This document shows, piece by piece, positions 11,487-24,179 of a stretch of 64,000 nucleotides of DNA; within the stretch, counting starts at the first letter, position 1; each line of letters starts with the position of its first letter. The stretch comes from Apostichopus japonicus. Its lineage: Eukaryota > Echinodermata > Holothuroidea > Aspidochirotida > Stichopodidae. The notes beneath the pieces are model-generated. The model had not been told where the DNA came from. It was given only the letters and a program-made list of their open reading frames with translations, and searched no databases. The position numbers and the translations under genes are program-made. Where the stretch lies: NCBI RefSeq assembly GCF_037975245.1, contig NC_092582.1:23088577-23152576 (forward strand). The letters are read 5' to 3'.

Positions 11487-13878
11487 TTTATTTTTCCACT
11501 TTTTTTTACCACTTTTTTACCACATTTACCACTAACATACTTCAATTAATGAGGATAAGGCAATGTTACACTACCGAATGCCAAAATGGAAATATACTGT
11601 TGTTGTCACATGAAAATTTTATAGTTTTTATTGGCTTATCCTGTTCTTCAAAATGATGTTGCTGACTACAAAATAAGGTATTGTTGTTTGACATGAATGT
11701 ATGGTCTTTATTTAAGCTGCTGGTTAATTTTGTTACCTTGTTAGGCCTAAAATTGATTCCGTAGTCAGCATTTGCAGTCTACGAATCCCTGTGTAGTATC
11801 TTCTGTTGGTTTTGTTGTACTGACAGAGATATTGGCCTAGCGAGTTACTGCGATGTTATGCTTTTGTTGGAAATTTAGCTTGTCGAAATGTTAGGTTCTT
11901 GGAATTTAGGCTGTTGCCAATTTTTAGTCTGTTAAAACAAAGTATATAATAGAAAATATCATGAAATGGCAATGACATTGCAAATATTAGAAATCTGGAA
12001 CAACTTAAACTTCATGCATGATATAAAAGAATACAAACAAATAATTAAAATTAACTTTTAGTTATACTCGAAAATGTACACAATAAGCAAGTCCAACGTC
12101 TATGCAGTTAATATGAATCTGGAAAACATCATTACAGTAACTATAATTAAATTCTTTGCACAATGTTGCACTTTATAAGGTGTCAATGTTAATTTACTTT
12201 CAGTTAGTAGTCTTAAAAATGTGCAGTGATAGAATAATCTTAATAATAATCTAGGATGGAGCAGTTAATTAATGCCGGTTGCAATCGGCATTGAGTCACA
12301 CTGTAATTCTATTGGCAATGTTCACTTACTGTGCAGCCAGCCATACTATAGGTCTTGGCCTTGTTTTCTGCAGCAACTCACATGTGCTCCTTACACCTAA
12401 CTAGTTTAGGCCTTTCCTTACTCAGAACATTGTAACAGAAGAAGTAGAAAAGGGGTAGCCTAGGCCTAGGTCTTTGAAAGGCTTAGCTAGGAATAGGACT
12501 AGTACTAGGAGGAGACATAGGACACAAAAGCCCTCAATAGATCACTTACTTAGGCCAGCCGAACTTTGCTGTCTGATCATGTTACTAGCGTTTTGCCTAA
12601 TACTATAGGCCAGATCAAGACGGAAGTCCTACATACCTGGCGTTGGTAGAATTAAGTGTCCTAAAAGTGGAAGTCGTCTGATCATCTAAATGATTTGTCC
12701 TAGCCTACACTACAGTAGATTTATATGCTACAATTATACTAGTAGTATACTAGTACTGTCAGCCTGTTTAGCCTAGGTTATTGTTAATGTTAGCCTATTT
12801 CGACCTAGGGTCCATATTCCTTAACTGAAGCTAGCCTAATCCATAGCCAAATTTGTACATATTTTAAAGCGTATAAACTAGTTATTTTACTGTAAATTGA
12901 TTTAGTACCTTCTTTCCGCCCACAGATTTGGCTGAAAGTTTCTTCCCACGTGAAGTTAAGTTTTGAATTGTAGATCGCAGTTTACTACGTTTTATTACGT
13001 AGGCGTCCCAATACTAACTACAACGTAAGAATCATTTATGGTGTTTCTTCCAGGTTCCAGATGCTAAAAATAGCTCCGGAAACTCCCGCAATAGAACTTT
13101 CTAACTGCTAACCCGACCGCTCAGATCTTTTCTGAAGATTCTATTGTCTAAAATAGTCGATGCTTACAGCTGTGCATTGCTAAATCGGGGTTTTCCTGGC
13201 AGGTTCATCCAATCATGTCCTGTTCCGATAGAATTTTCGGAAGAGTTCACTCAAAATTGGTTTGGCTAAAGGGATATGCAGGTGACACAGATCCGTAAAC
13301 ACATTTAGTTTATTTCCAAGGATTTTTTTTTCCCTTTTCAGTTGGACCTCCCATGGCAAGCTATACAATATATGTCAATAGACCGGATTAATAATGCTAA
13401 TCGAGCCATAGTAGCCATAGGTTGATGAGACGGAGTTGATGATGGGATGGGGAGAGCGGGGGATCCTGGAAGAGGAGTGGTGTGGCCAAGAGGATAAAGG
13501 CGGTGGCATTTGAAGCCATGAGGCCAAGCATTCTGAAGGTTCGTTTCCAGGCCGGTTCATAGTGAGGTGGGTTTTTCATCCAAGAGCAATATACGGTTTC
13601 CCCATCTGAAGTGACTTTCTAAATTGAAAAGATTTGAAATTCAAGTTAAAATGTTGAATTGGAAGCCACCGCACGTGTGAGTTGTAATTAATCCATAAGC
13701 TCTTGCGGGTTTCCCCCACATTTGTGGTCGCTTAAGCATCGTAAATATAAATGCAGATTATTATATTATATACTAATATTATTATTATTATATGTTATTT
13801 GTCATGTTACATTACATTATTGTAAGTCTACCACGACCCCTAATGGAACCCCGCCAAACCCGAATGGTTGGGCTCCTC
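11487..13878. other. Intergenic region between caspase and CDK9
   Basis: I see no gene. The sequence has CTAGGCCTA-rich patches (12340-12850) of unknown nature. It contains no open frame with recognisable domains. Confidence 0.5.
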
Positions 13879-14251
13879 TTAAAGGCATTGAAGACTAGCC
13901 CCAAACCGCGTGCCGTGCTCTGACAAGGTTAACTTTCCGTTGCTTGCAAGTGAAGTTTTCTTCTTGTCGCTACAAAATGCAGACAAGTAATGAAACGTAC
14001 GTGATACCTTGTTATCTTTTATCTAGACTTGAGATGTCCATCGCAGCTATGTATACTGTGTTGTGGGTATTGACCGTAGCTGTATGTATTGACTGTACCA
14101 CTATAGTGTCTAATTACCGATGGTAGCAAGCTGTGTGTGTATTTTCTGGGATCGATGGTGGTGTCTAACACTTCTATTACACCTCATTCGAAACTAGGTC
14201 AGATTACCAGCATGAGACATTTCTTTGTGCGCGAGTCTTCACACCCTTTAA
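13879..14251. repeat. TTAA-flanked MITE, copy 1
   Basis: Begins TTAAAGGCATTGAAGACT and ends AGTCTTCACACCCTTTAA, which form imperfect terminal inverted repeats. TTAA at both ends fits the piggyBac target site. The interior shares long blocks with the copies at 16361-16732, 52448-52772 and 55326-55698 (for example TTGTCGCTACAAAATGCAGA and GCAAGCTGTGTGTGTATTTT). No transposase is present, so this is a non-autonomous element. Confidence 0.85.
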
Positions 14252-14555
14252 ACCAAGTTGAAAACTTTCGATCCATATTTTCTGCTCCAGAAAATTTCTG
14301 TTGAAGAGGAACCATGAAAAGATAGTTGGGGCTTTTGCGTTTTGGTCACAGTTCGAAAGAACACATTTAGTGTGTGTTCTACACACAGCCACACACAATT
14401 AAATTATACAAAGTTTATTTATTTGGTAATACTTATTTTTGTGAGAGAAAGGAGGTTCTACTAGAAACTCGATCCTTAATGAAAGCCAATAATAATCTTA
14501 CAATGAACTATTACTTCTCATTTGATTTTGTAGGTTTTTAGCAAACGTTCTACTA

Positions 14556-15084
14556 ATGTGGTGCGCCTAGTGTGCCACAAGTCCTGAAATCGACATATGC
14601 CAAAATTAAATTGACATAATTATGTCGGTTTCTCATGCTCTCATTGGAAAACCAGTGTTACTTTCTGTACGAGTGCTCCGATTGGCAGAGATCGACATAT
14701 GTGAATGACTATACTGGCATTGACAAACAGCAAAGCTGTCCGTATGGGCCATCATGGATTTGCACAATGAATTAAAATGCATACCAAGATACTGCTGGGT
14801 TTTTTTTTGTCGGTTCTTCCATGGTCATAATTGACAATTTTGGCATTTAAGCAAATCTTGATGAAGAAAACATAGTGAGCATAACGTTTTGCTATTCTTA
14901 TTCAACAGCTTGGCCTCTGGGCCTATTAATATGCATATGTAATTTGATCATAGCACGAAAAACGACATATGGCAATTTAATTCGACATATGTCGCTTTGA
15001 ACATGTGTTACTGGTCGTCCATTGAGAGCACAAGAAACCGGACATGTCGACTTCAGGACTTATGGCACACTCGACGCACCATAT
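14556..15084. repeat. 0.5-kb terminal-inverted-repeat element upstream of CDK9
   Basis: The left end (GGTGCGCCTAGTGTGCCAC, AAGTCCTGAAATCGACATATG, then CTCTCATTGGA) reappears inverted at the right end (CCATTGAGAGCACAAGAAACC, TCGACTTCAGGACTTATGGC, ACTCGACGCACCAT). The arms are about 100 bp and the total about 530 bp, with no coding capacity. It ends about 230 bp before the CDK9 ATG, so it lies in the proximal promoter or 5' UTR. Confidence 0.8.
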
Positions 15085-15310
15085 AATGGACCGTAATTAG
15101 ATGGCGCAAGACGGTTATCAGTAACTCTCAGGAACATGGATTGTTCTGTGTCGCTGAACTAACAAAACGTTATTTTAGTTCAGTGGGCCCTACTATACTA
15201 AACTCAGATTTCCACGATATAATGAATTTGTCGCCGTTTTTGCACCATAAATCATATATAATTCGACGAATGAGACCCGTTTGGGAAATTTAAACGCAAG
15301 GAAAACAAAT

Positions 15311-18300
15311 ATGGCAACCTATCAACGCGAAGTTATCGAATTTCCTTACTGCGAGGAAGTATCAAAGTATGAGAAAATCATCAAAATTGGCCAAGGGACT
15401 TTCGGGTAGGTCACTCATTTAATATATGGCCTAGTTTCGCGATGCACCTACAGTAATAACGTGATTTAGACTAAGCCTATCTTGAGTATAACTGAATGCC
15501 TCCACCAACTACAATTAAAGTGAGCGGAAGTATAGGGTATTTTTCTTTGTGATCCAACCAAAGTTCATGTTTCACATATCAAGTTGCATTTACTGTGTTT
15601 TGCCACCTCAAAAGTCACAATGTCGTTTACGTGCCCGTCTACTCTACTAAGTTGCTACTATAGCCTGTGTTAGGCCAAGTTCAACTTCAAAGTTCGTGAA
15701 CACCACCCTTCCCCCATCCCCCAGGTTAGAACAGCTGACACAGCCTCTGTATCATTCCCAGAGGTATGACAGTACATCTTGCAATTGCTCAAAAATTAAT
15801 ACTAAAGCTACAGTATTGTGTTATTATTCTTGACTATAATATTATGAGGAACTGAATTCTGGGCCTATGATAACTTCCAACATCCTAAAAATCAGATGAT
15901 TATTTTTGGTTGTATCTATTTACCTGGTTAATTAAGGAGCATGCTGCACTTGCCTATTCACCTGATCACAGTATGTGGCGATCATGTTAATAAGCATCAT
16001 AGAAATGCCTATTGAACAGATAATTGCTTCAATAAACGAGAGCACTAAAAAGTATTGAACCAATGATTACATAGAAATAGCTCCCACAATTCTCTTTTAT
16101 TGCTGTTTAGGGAAGTGTTTAAAGCAAGGCATCAGAAGACAAGAAAAATTGTTGCTTTGAAGAAAGTTTTAATGGAAAATGAAAAAGAAGGGGTAAGTAC
16201 CTCCATATTTGAAAAAAGCTATTATGTATTTACCATGATCCCCCATATATCAGTAATCTTATTCTTATAGTACACCACAGATTTTCTTATCCAAATCTTC
16301 CATTACACTACTTTATAAAAAGTCAGGCTTTAGTGTAGTCTTTCACAGTCCTGAGTTCCTTTCAAAGGCATTGAAAACTCGCCCCAAACTGCATGCCTCG
16401 CTCTGAAAAAGTTAACTTTCCATTGCTTGCAAGTGAAGTTATTTTCTTGTCGCTACAAAATGCAGGCAGTAATGAAACGTGATACCTTGTTATCTTTTAT
16501 CTAGACCTGAGATGTCCATCGCTGCTATGTGTACACTGTGTTGTGGGTATTGACTGTAGCTGTATGTATTGACTGTACACTAGTGTCTAATTACCAACTG
16601 TAGCAAGCTGTGTGTGTATTTTCTGGGATCAATGGTGGTGTTTAACACTTCTTTTACACCTCATTTGAAACTAGGTCAGATTACCAGCATACAATAACAC
16701 GTTTGTTCGTGCGCAAGTCTTCACACCCTTTAAGCCTGTAAGCAATCACAAAATAGTCATGACATTTGGATGTCTGGACTTTCAACAACAAAAAATCATT
16801 TTTACTCACCCTCTGGTATAGTTTTGGTTTTCTAAACAGAAACTTTAGAAAACTATATCTGTTTGTAAAATATTAGCCTCTGTTTTATTTTGAAAGTAGA
16901 TTCTCTTCTGTCTCTAAGAAGCTTAATTTAATTCTTTAATTCTGCTTTTTGTTGCAAATGGCAATCCATCACCTCATCATCAAGTTCCCAATTCTTACAC
17001 TCTCACTGTGCATACATGTGTGTTTCATCTTTTTAGTTTCCAATCACGGCCTTGAGGGAAATAAAGATTTTACAGCTCTTGAGACATGAGAATGTGGTGA
17101 CTCTGTTAGAGATATGCAGAACAAAAGGTAATTTACTATGGGAACAGTTGAAAGTGCATTGAAATAAATGGGGGTGGGAGGAGCATGTTGGGGGGGGGGG
17201 GTGGGGGGAGAGCAAGTGATGGGGAGAAGGTCAGCATGAAAAACTTCTTGTCTGTAGCAACCTTAAGAACCATAAGTATTAAAGGGAGACAAACTAACCC
17301 AACTACTGTATTATCATGACACTGTGTGATAAGAAGGAATAACTTATTGCGATGTACAACTCCTGCTGCCAGAGAAGAATTGAATTCTGCTCAACCTGGC
17401 AATGAAAGTGTTTCAAGTATATCACTAATACTACTGTATGCTGAAAGGCTACAGAAGCTTTGTTATCATTATATGGTCATGTCTGTCAGAATTTACTGAC
17501 CTGATTTACATATAAATCGACTTGGAATCTAAGGGTAACAAATGCTAGAGAAATGTTTTCCTTTTCTTCAATTCTTTGTGAACCATAACGGTTTCTTTTC
17601 TATAGTAAGTGAGAACATACATACATACTAGTGACAGTATATCAGACTGAGTCGTACTGAATGAAAGATAATTCCTTGTTTATTCAATCAGCAACTTGTG
17701 ACGTCAAAGCTTTAGGACTATGAGCTTGTTTTCCCTTATCAGAAATGAATTTTTTTCTCTTTCAAGCGTCAGCGTACAACCGTTACAAGGGGAGCATATA
17801 CTTGGTCTTTGAATTCTGCGAGCACGACTTAGCAGGACTTCTCAGTAACAGTAACGTTCAGTTTTCCCTCGGAGAGATCAAGGAGGCCTTGAAGCAACTT
17901 CTGAATGGCCTCTATTACATCCATCAAAATAAAGTACTCCACAGAGACATGAAGACTGCGAACATTCTGCTCACGAAAGACGGCCGTTTGAAACTCGCCG
18001 ACTTTGGGCTCGCCAGGGCATTCAGTTTCCCAAAGCCCGGCCAGCCCAACAGGTACACCAACAGGGTGGTGACACTCTGGTACAGGCCGCCCGAGTTGCT
18101 GTTAGGGGAGAGGAATTACACCCAGGCGATCGACGTCTGGGGCGCCGGCTGTATAATGGCCGAGATGTGGACGAGAAGTCCAATCATGCAAGGCAACACG
18201 GAACAACATCAATTGACTCTGATCACGCACCTCTGCGGATCCATCACCCCCGAGGTCTGGCAGGACGTAGATCAGTTGGAACTCTACCAGTCCCTCGAGC

Positions 18301-18641
18301 TACCCAAAGGTCAAAAGAGAAAGGTCAAAGACAGGTTAAAGAGTTACGTCAAGGATCAGTACGCTCTGGATCTGATCGACAAACTTTTAGGATTGGATCC
18401 GAAGACGAGGACCTCGACCGACGAGGCTCTGAATCACGATTTCTTCTGGGAGGATCCGATGCCCTGCAGCCTGACGAGGATGTTGTCTCAACACACTCAG
18501 TCAATGTACGAATACTTGGCTCCGCGGAGGCGAATTCAGCAGAACCATCCACCCAGTCACCCTGCACCACCTCCACCTCGCCAAAATGCAGCGACCAGTA
18601 AATTAGGTTTGAATACAGCAAGCTTTGAGAAGACATATTAG
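15311..18641 (+). CDS. CDK9: Cyclin-dependent kinase 9 (P-TEFb catalytic subunit)
   Basis: Four exons: 15311-15405, 16111-16192, 17037-17127, 17767-18641. GT-AG sites with phases 2, 0 and 1 give 380 residues; human CDK9 has 372. Visible kinase elements: Gly-loop GQGTFGEVF (about 28-35), VAIK-type lysine in VALKK (K49), the diagnostic cyclin-binding helix PITALRE at 61-67, HRDMKTAN (D150), DFGLARAF (D168), and T-loop TNRVVTLWYRPPE with Thr at about 187. The C-terminal tail is Pro/Gln-rich and basic. Known of the family: with cyclin T it phosphorylates the RNA polymerase II CTD and pause factors to release paused polymerase in the nucleus. The last exon is GC-richer than its surroundings and encodes three quarters of the protein. 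A TIR element sits just upstream of the start, and a TTAA MITE lies in intron 2. Confidence 0.97.
16361..16732. repeat. TTAA-type MITE, copy 2 (CDK9 intron 2)
   Basis: Same family as 13879-14251. The left terminus is mutated (TTCAAAGGCATTGAAAACTC) and the right terminus is intact (CTTCACACCCTTTAA). It lies between CDK9 exons 2 and 3. Confidence 0.85.
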
Positions 18642-19370
18642 CAACTATAGGCAAATTACTTTTTTCCTGCGGGTTTACCCTCTGGAATGGATACCCAACT
18701 TCAGGAAACTCTTACATAATGAAACACTTTAAGGAAACTCTTTTTAATAATCCAATTTGTTTTGGAATTTGATGGCTTTGAAGTGGTCGGAATTGACATT
18801 TCTCAGACCACAGGACGATGGATATGTTCTATTTTCGTGCATGATTCTTGCGTTGTGGTAGAGTTGTTCATGTGTTTCGGAGATTGGAGAAACTAGGAAA
18901 TGTTCTCCGACCAAGTGAGGAATCTTTCATTGTCCTACCAGTGTGACTCCTCAGTAAAACAGATCTTGTTCGATCATAAAATGTCATAATCTTGTAGATA
19001 ACAACTTTGATTGGTCAAGTTATGCTTCAAAACATGATGAAGAACATGTGGGCGATGGAGTACTTGTGTTTCTTTCATAATTTCTTCGTTTCCGTAACTT
19101 TCAGATGGATGTGGTTGTCCGATCAACTCCAATCTTAGTTTGAGTGGTTTTTGATAGGTTCGGAAAACTGTTGACCAAACAACAAGTTGCAATTTACAAC
19201 TGAAGTATGGTCCCCAGTACTCCCCAGAGTACAAGTGTGGTGTCAGTGGGACCATTCATCATTGTAGAGTGTGGTGTCAGTGGGACCATTCATCATTGTT
19301 AAGTGTGGTGTCAGTGGGGCACGTTATTACCCTTCCTACGGTCCTACCACCGAAACCATCGATCCAGTGA
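18642..19370. other. CDK9 3' region with a short tandem repeat
   Basis: Presumed 3' UTR and downstream sequence of CDK9. I could not pick a convincing AATAAA close to the stop. At about 19220-19320 the unit AGTGTGGTGTCAGTGGGACC with ATTCATCATTG is repeated about three times. Confidence 0.5.
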
Positions 19371-19373
19371 ATG

Positions 19374-20350
19374 TCAAGGAAATTCGCTCATTATAACAAC
19401 TTCACTTCTGATTGCTTCAAACAGCAAGCCATCAGCATCTTCCCAGCTGTTAGAAGAATGGTAAACAATACCAATAGTAATAACACTACTGGACCTCTTG
19501 GAGTTGTATGTGGAAAACTCACCCCAGACAGAATTGACAAAAGAACCTTGCAACTCAGACTTCTCAACACTTACAATATCATCCCTAACATACAGTAAAA
19601 CTCTCCCACCAATACCATTAGGAGTATCCCTACTATCCTGAAGATACACAACATACCCTGGGTAAGAAACCTCAGCACTATCAATGTCCTCCCTTATCCA
19701 AGATTCTGTGATATGAAACATGTCAGGCTTCAGATCCTAAAGAAGAACATTTAATTCATCAAATTTGTGACGAATATTTCTAGCATTGGTAAAGACAATC
19801 TTCAGCTTATCCCTTTAACTCTGTACCTTAGCATCCTTCCTGATGAACTATTACTATCACATTCATTGCGATCAAAACAGCCATAAGAACCTCCTAAATA
19901 GTGCAGTGCCATGGCTTAACAGGGACATAAAAAAGAAAACAAATTGAGATAGAAAGTCAAAATTTTGAGATTTAAAGTCAAATTTGGGTATTTGGGGACA
20001 GTATTTTTATACTTTCTATGTCCCTATAAAGCCACTGTACTGAAGAAACAGAATCCTTATCAAAATTATTGCCTGTTCTCATCGTCCCCAATTTAGTTTA
20101 AACATTTCTGTTCAACAGATAATTTCACTTTCATACCAAACAACGAGGCCCCAGTATTAGCTAAGTGCAAACCCATCCCTGGCAAACAAATCCCTTCTAG
20201 GCTACCCTGGAAACATGACCACATGTCAACAAATGTGAAGGAGAGGTCAGAACAGCCTAGTCAAGAAACTTACCAACTTATATATGACAGATCCTTCTTG
20301 TCAAACATAGGCAGTAGACCACAGATAACAACTTTAGTACGAGTTGAAGC
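19374..20350 (-). mobile_element. Degenerate CR1/L2-type LINE: SGNH-like ORF1 end and AP endonuclease of ORF2
   Basis: Minus strand, in order: KVVICGLLPMFDKKD near 20290-20345 and GMGLHLANTGASL near 20130-20190, both like the esterase (SGNH) part of CR1/L2 ORF1. From 19800 down follow NARNIRHKFDELNVLL, then DLKPDMFHITESW, GGRVLLYVRDD and ITIGIVYHSSNS, the endonuclease-exonuclease-phosphatase fold of ORF2. An in-frame stop precedes DLKPD, and no reverse transcriptase follows, so the copy is dead and truncated. Confidence 0.7.
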
Positions 20351-21037
20351 TAAGCGACACAACAATTCCTGATACCTGGACCGAATTATTTCAAATGTTT
20401 CTGTACATTATTGGTACCACAACCACCTCAGTTTTGTTAATTAACCCTTTCACTAACATCCTGGGTTTTGGCCCCTGGCAAACAATCCTGACCCATTTTG
20501 ATCGGGGTATGCCCGATATTCATAAGGTCCGCTATTCATAAGGGTCATAGTTCATAAGGTTCGTTATTCATAACGTGCATTTTTTCGATAAATAGGTTCG
20601 CTATTCATAATGGAAATAAAGGTTCGTTATTCATAATAAAAAGGGATCATAATTCATAAGGTCCGGTATTCATAATGGAAACAAAGGTTCGGTATTCATA
20701 ATGGGCAAAAACGGTTCGATATCCATATAGGACAGAAAGGTTCGTTACCGTATTCATAATGGGACAAAGGGTTCGATATTCATGAACACAGGGTTCGTAA
20801 TCAATAATAGACAAAAAGGTTCATTATTCATCATAGGAAGAAAGGTCCGATATTCATAATGGAGCGTAGGGTCCGTTATTCATAATGGGAAAAAAGGTTC
20901 GTTATTCATAATAGGAAAAAGGGTCCGATATTCATAATCGATCAAGGGGTTCGTAATCCATAATGTGCAAAAAGGTTCGTTATTCATAACAGGAGAGAAG
21001 TGCGTCATACAAGTGCAAAAGACGTCCTCCATTTTCC

Positions 21038-21430
21038 TATCGACCACGGTACGGAAACGGCATAAACTTGTACGTAGACCCCCTCCCCTTTGGAAAATTT
21101 TTAGTTTTGAAACGTCCTTAGATGCAATCTGGTGCATATTTTAAGTCAAATTTGATTTGCCGACGGATCTGAAAGTGGTGACTGAAATGGGGGAGGGGTC
21201 TAAGGGTAGGGGGTCTACCCCTCCCCTTTGGAAAATTTTTAGTTTTGAAACGTCCTTAGATGCAATCTGGTGCATATTTTAAGTCAAATTTGATTTGCCG
21301 ACGGATGTGGAAGTGGTGACTGAAATGGGGGAGGGATCTAAGGGTAGGGGGTCTACCCCTCCCCTTTGGAAAATTTTTAGTTTTGAAACGTCCTTAGATG
21401 CAATCTGGTGCATATTTTAAGTCAAATTTG
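21038..21430. repeat. ~145-bp tandem repeat
   Basis: The unit containing CCCCTCCCCTTTGGAAAATT, TTTGAAACGTCCTTAGATGC and AATCTGGTGCATATTTTAAG is present nearly identically about 2.5-3 times. It lies inside the foldback-like element. Related words (CCCTCCCCCATTTCAGTCAC, GTCGGCAAATCAAATCC) recur near 24040-24090. Confidence 0.85.
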
Positions 21431-21431
21431 G

Positions 21432-21605
21432 CACGGAAGAAGCTCCCGTTCTCCTTTTCTCTATTCAGCTTTCCTTCTTTCTTCCCCTTCCGCTCTCTTC
21501 ACCTTTTCTCCTTTTGCCGACAGACCCAAAATTTGCCGACAGCGACCAAATTATTGGGGGGGGGGTGTGACACCCCCCACACCCCCCGCTCGCTACGCCC
21601 CTGAG
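21432..21605 (+). repeat. GCTACGCCCCTG repeat, copy A (inverted partner at 23336)
   Basis: A segment of about 170 bp: GAAGCTCCCGTTCTCCTTTT through GCGACCAAATTATTGG, a poly-G/poly-C block, and CGCTCGCTACGCCCCTGAG. It is present almost identically but reversed at 23336-23500. Confidence 0.85.
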
Positions 21606-23335
21606 AATGGTCTGTAGGGGCGCTTTCGACACTAAGCGGAGCGCCACCACAGGTTGGCGCGTAGCGTACAGAAATTTTTGGAGCAAAGATATTCCCTCTA
21701 TAGATCGCCGGAAATGACCCTTTCCGGGCCTGGCTAATTTGCAGATAAACGAAGAATAAATAGGTGTCATCGCCAAATTACACCAACAAAATGTGACAAA
21801 TGTCAAAAGGTAGATGAGAGCGCAATAAAAAAGTCAATAATCGCGGATAAGTAAAAAGTGGTAAAGAGCTGAAAAGGGCGCCATTTGAGTCCGTCAGGGG
21901 GGGGGGGACATCCGCCCCTGACTGTATGGACGATCCGCCACTGCCCTTTTCCTCATTGTGAATGATACCGAACCTTTTTGGCTAGGCCTATATTACAATG
22001 ATGAATAACGGACCCTTTGTTTCAAAATGAATAAACAACGAACCATTTTCACCATTATGAATATCGAACTCTCTTACCAATTATGAACAACGGACCTTTT
22101 TATTTCATTATGAAAAACGAGTTATGAACATGAACCTTTTTGCTCATTATGAATAGCGAACTTTATGAGCAATGGACCTTATGCAGACCTGTCAACCTGT
22201 TTGACCCCAAAATAGGGAGAATAACATTTTTCAGGGCCAAAACACAGGGAGAACAAGGGGAAAATAGGGAGGTTGGTAATTTTCAACTGAAATGATATAA
22301 ATACGTATAGTCTACTTATGCAATACAGTGAGAGAATCATCCAATCAGTGTTTCTTGTTGTAGTTTACAGCAGCTCGCTTCGCTTTCTACGGGGTTTCTT
22401 TGTAGTAGGCTTCCATTTGAAACAGGGAACAGTGGACTCTGGGTACTGTGACTTCATGGCTAGTAATATTCTAGATAGAGTCCCCCACAGTACCAACCTT
22501 CTTTAGATTAAACGTGAGCTTAGTCTCAATTTGTACCAGGGGCGGATCCAGGGGGGGGGCCGACCCGGCCCCGGCCCCCCCTTTTTGGAAATCAGTTGCG
22601 TTTTTTTTTTTATGTGGGAGTACTTCAAATTCCTAATAGGCATAAATTGGTGAAAGAAAAGCCTAATATATATCCAGCTGCTCTTCCCTGAAACGTGATC
22701 GTTTTTATTCCAAATTTGAAACTAAGGCAATAATCAGGCCTACGCGACATCACGTATTAATTAGATACGGCTCAGTACTAAAGTGCTGACTATTACTGTC
22801 AGGGAAAATCAATGCACAGTTAGCAAGTATATCATAATTATCTGAATGAAAGGGGGTGTAGGCGGTTTTACACTATCTAACGCAACGTAGTCGCCAAGAA
22901 CCTGAAGTATTTTTAAGGGAGGGCCCGAGGAACATGAACTTAGAGCATGCTCCTCGTGGTGAAACATAATTGCACCTATTAGGTGAATTGAGTGTACTGG
23001 TAATAGTAGAGAGACTAGTGTAGGTTCTTATGACCAACTAGACCGGTTTCTGCTCTCAAACTTTATAGGAGGAGCTTCATCATTAGTAGCCTTTGAATAT
23101 TTTATATTCGGCCTGGGCGTCTCGTTCTCAAAATGCATCTATTTTCTGTGCACGAGTTTTTATGGACTCATAGTGCAGCTATAAGAGCATCTAAAAGAGC
23201 TTCGTGTGAACCTTGAGAGTCAGCTGATTGTTAGTTAGTATGAAACCTTGAGTTAACAAGTAAATCTTTGAGATTTTGGGCCCTTTTGTAGGCTAGAATC
23301 GGTTCTTTTGGAAACAGTTTGGATAATTCCGCGTG

Positions 23336-23510
23336 CAGGGGCGTAGCGAGCGGGGGGGGGGGGGGTGTCACACCCCCCCCCAATAATTTGGTCGCTGTCG
23401 GCAAATTTTGGGTCTGTCGGCAAAAGGAGAAAAGGTGAAGAGAGCGGAAGGGGAAGAAAGAAGGAAAGCTGAATAGAGAAAAGGAGAACGGGAGCTTCTT
23501 TATCGGTTAT
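23336..23510 (-). repeat. GCTACGCCCCTG repeat, copy B
   Basis: Reads CAGGGGCGTAGCGAGCGGGG on the plus strand, then CCCAATAATTTGGTCGCTGT and onward to GAACGGGAGCTTC. This is the reverse complement of 21432-21605. A shorter relative ends with CTTCGCTACGCCCCTG near 24123-24140. Confidence 0.85.
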
Positions 23511-24179
23511 TTCGATTTTCCAGTTCTTCATCTGATAAACTCATTCACCAATCCAATCACCCGACGCCTGCAAGTTAAAAACCTCTCGGCAAATAACTGA
23601 TAATGTCACGGCCGTCAGTATAGCTACTGTAGCCAGGCTCAGCTAGACGAGTGCCAGAATCGCCGGCAACTCAGTGAAAGAAATGGAATTAAAGGCTTCC
23701 GTATAGGCCGCAGCCCATGAGTCGTGCTATCGTGTGACAACGTGTTGTTATTATCCTCTGTTCAGAGGAATGACGTCATCGCAGATGTCATTCGTTCTCC
23801 GTGGAAAACTTAAGGACACGGCTCACGAATTGTACACAATTTTTAACGTTTCTCGCTTGTATATCAATGAATGTTGTTATTTCTCATTACCGGAAAGTTT
23901 TCTGAACATTTTCATCACGAAGTTTCACTATTTCAACGATCGGTGAAAGAGAAAACACAGTTCGATAATTGGTCCCAATTAATTCTTCTTCTGCCGACTG
24001 CCATAAAAATAATATCGAAATGGAAATTCTACGGTTCCCTTTAGACCCCTCCCCCATTTCAGTCACATCTTCCAGATCCGTCGGCAAATCAAATCCTCCA
24101 CACCCCCCCCCCCCAACAAAAAACCTTCGCTACGCCCCTGTCCGCGTGTTGCGAGATTAAGTGCCAATGTTTCAAAACT

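Larger units (their letters stand above)
20521..22183. mobile_element. Foldback-like element with arrayed inverted-repeat arms
   Basis: The left arm (about 20521-20995) is an array of roughly 25-35-bp units of the form GGTTCGTTATTCATAATGG. The right arm (about 21955-22183) carries the same units reversed (CCATTATGAATAACGAACC). Both outer ends read CATAAGGTCC going inward. The middle holds a tandem of about 145 bp (21038-21430) and a GTAGCGAGC/GCTCGCTACGCCCCTG repeat (21432-21605). The organisation resembles foldback elements. No transposase is visible. Confidence 0.7.

Noticed and set aside
18167-18654. Overlapping frames on both strands in the CDK9 last exon
   Set aside because: Shadows of the kinase coding sequence in other frames.
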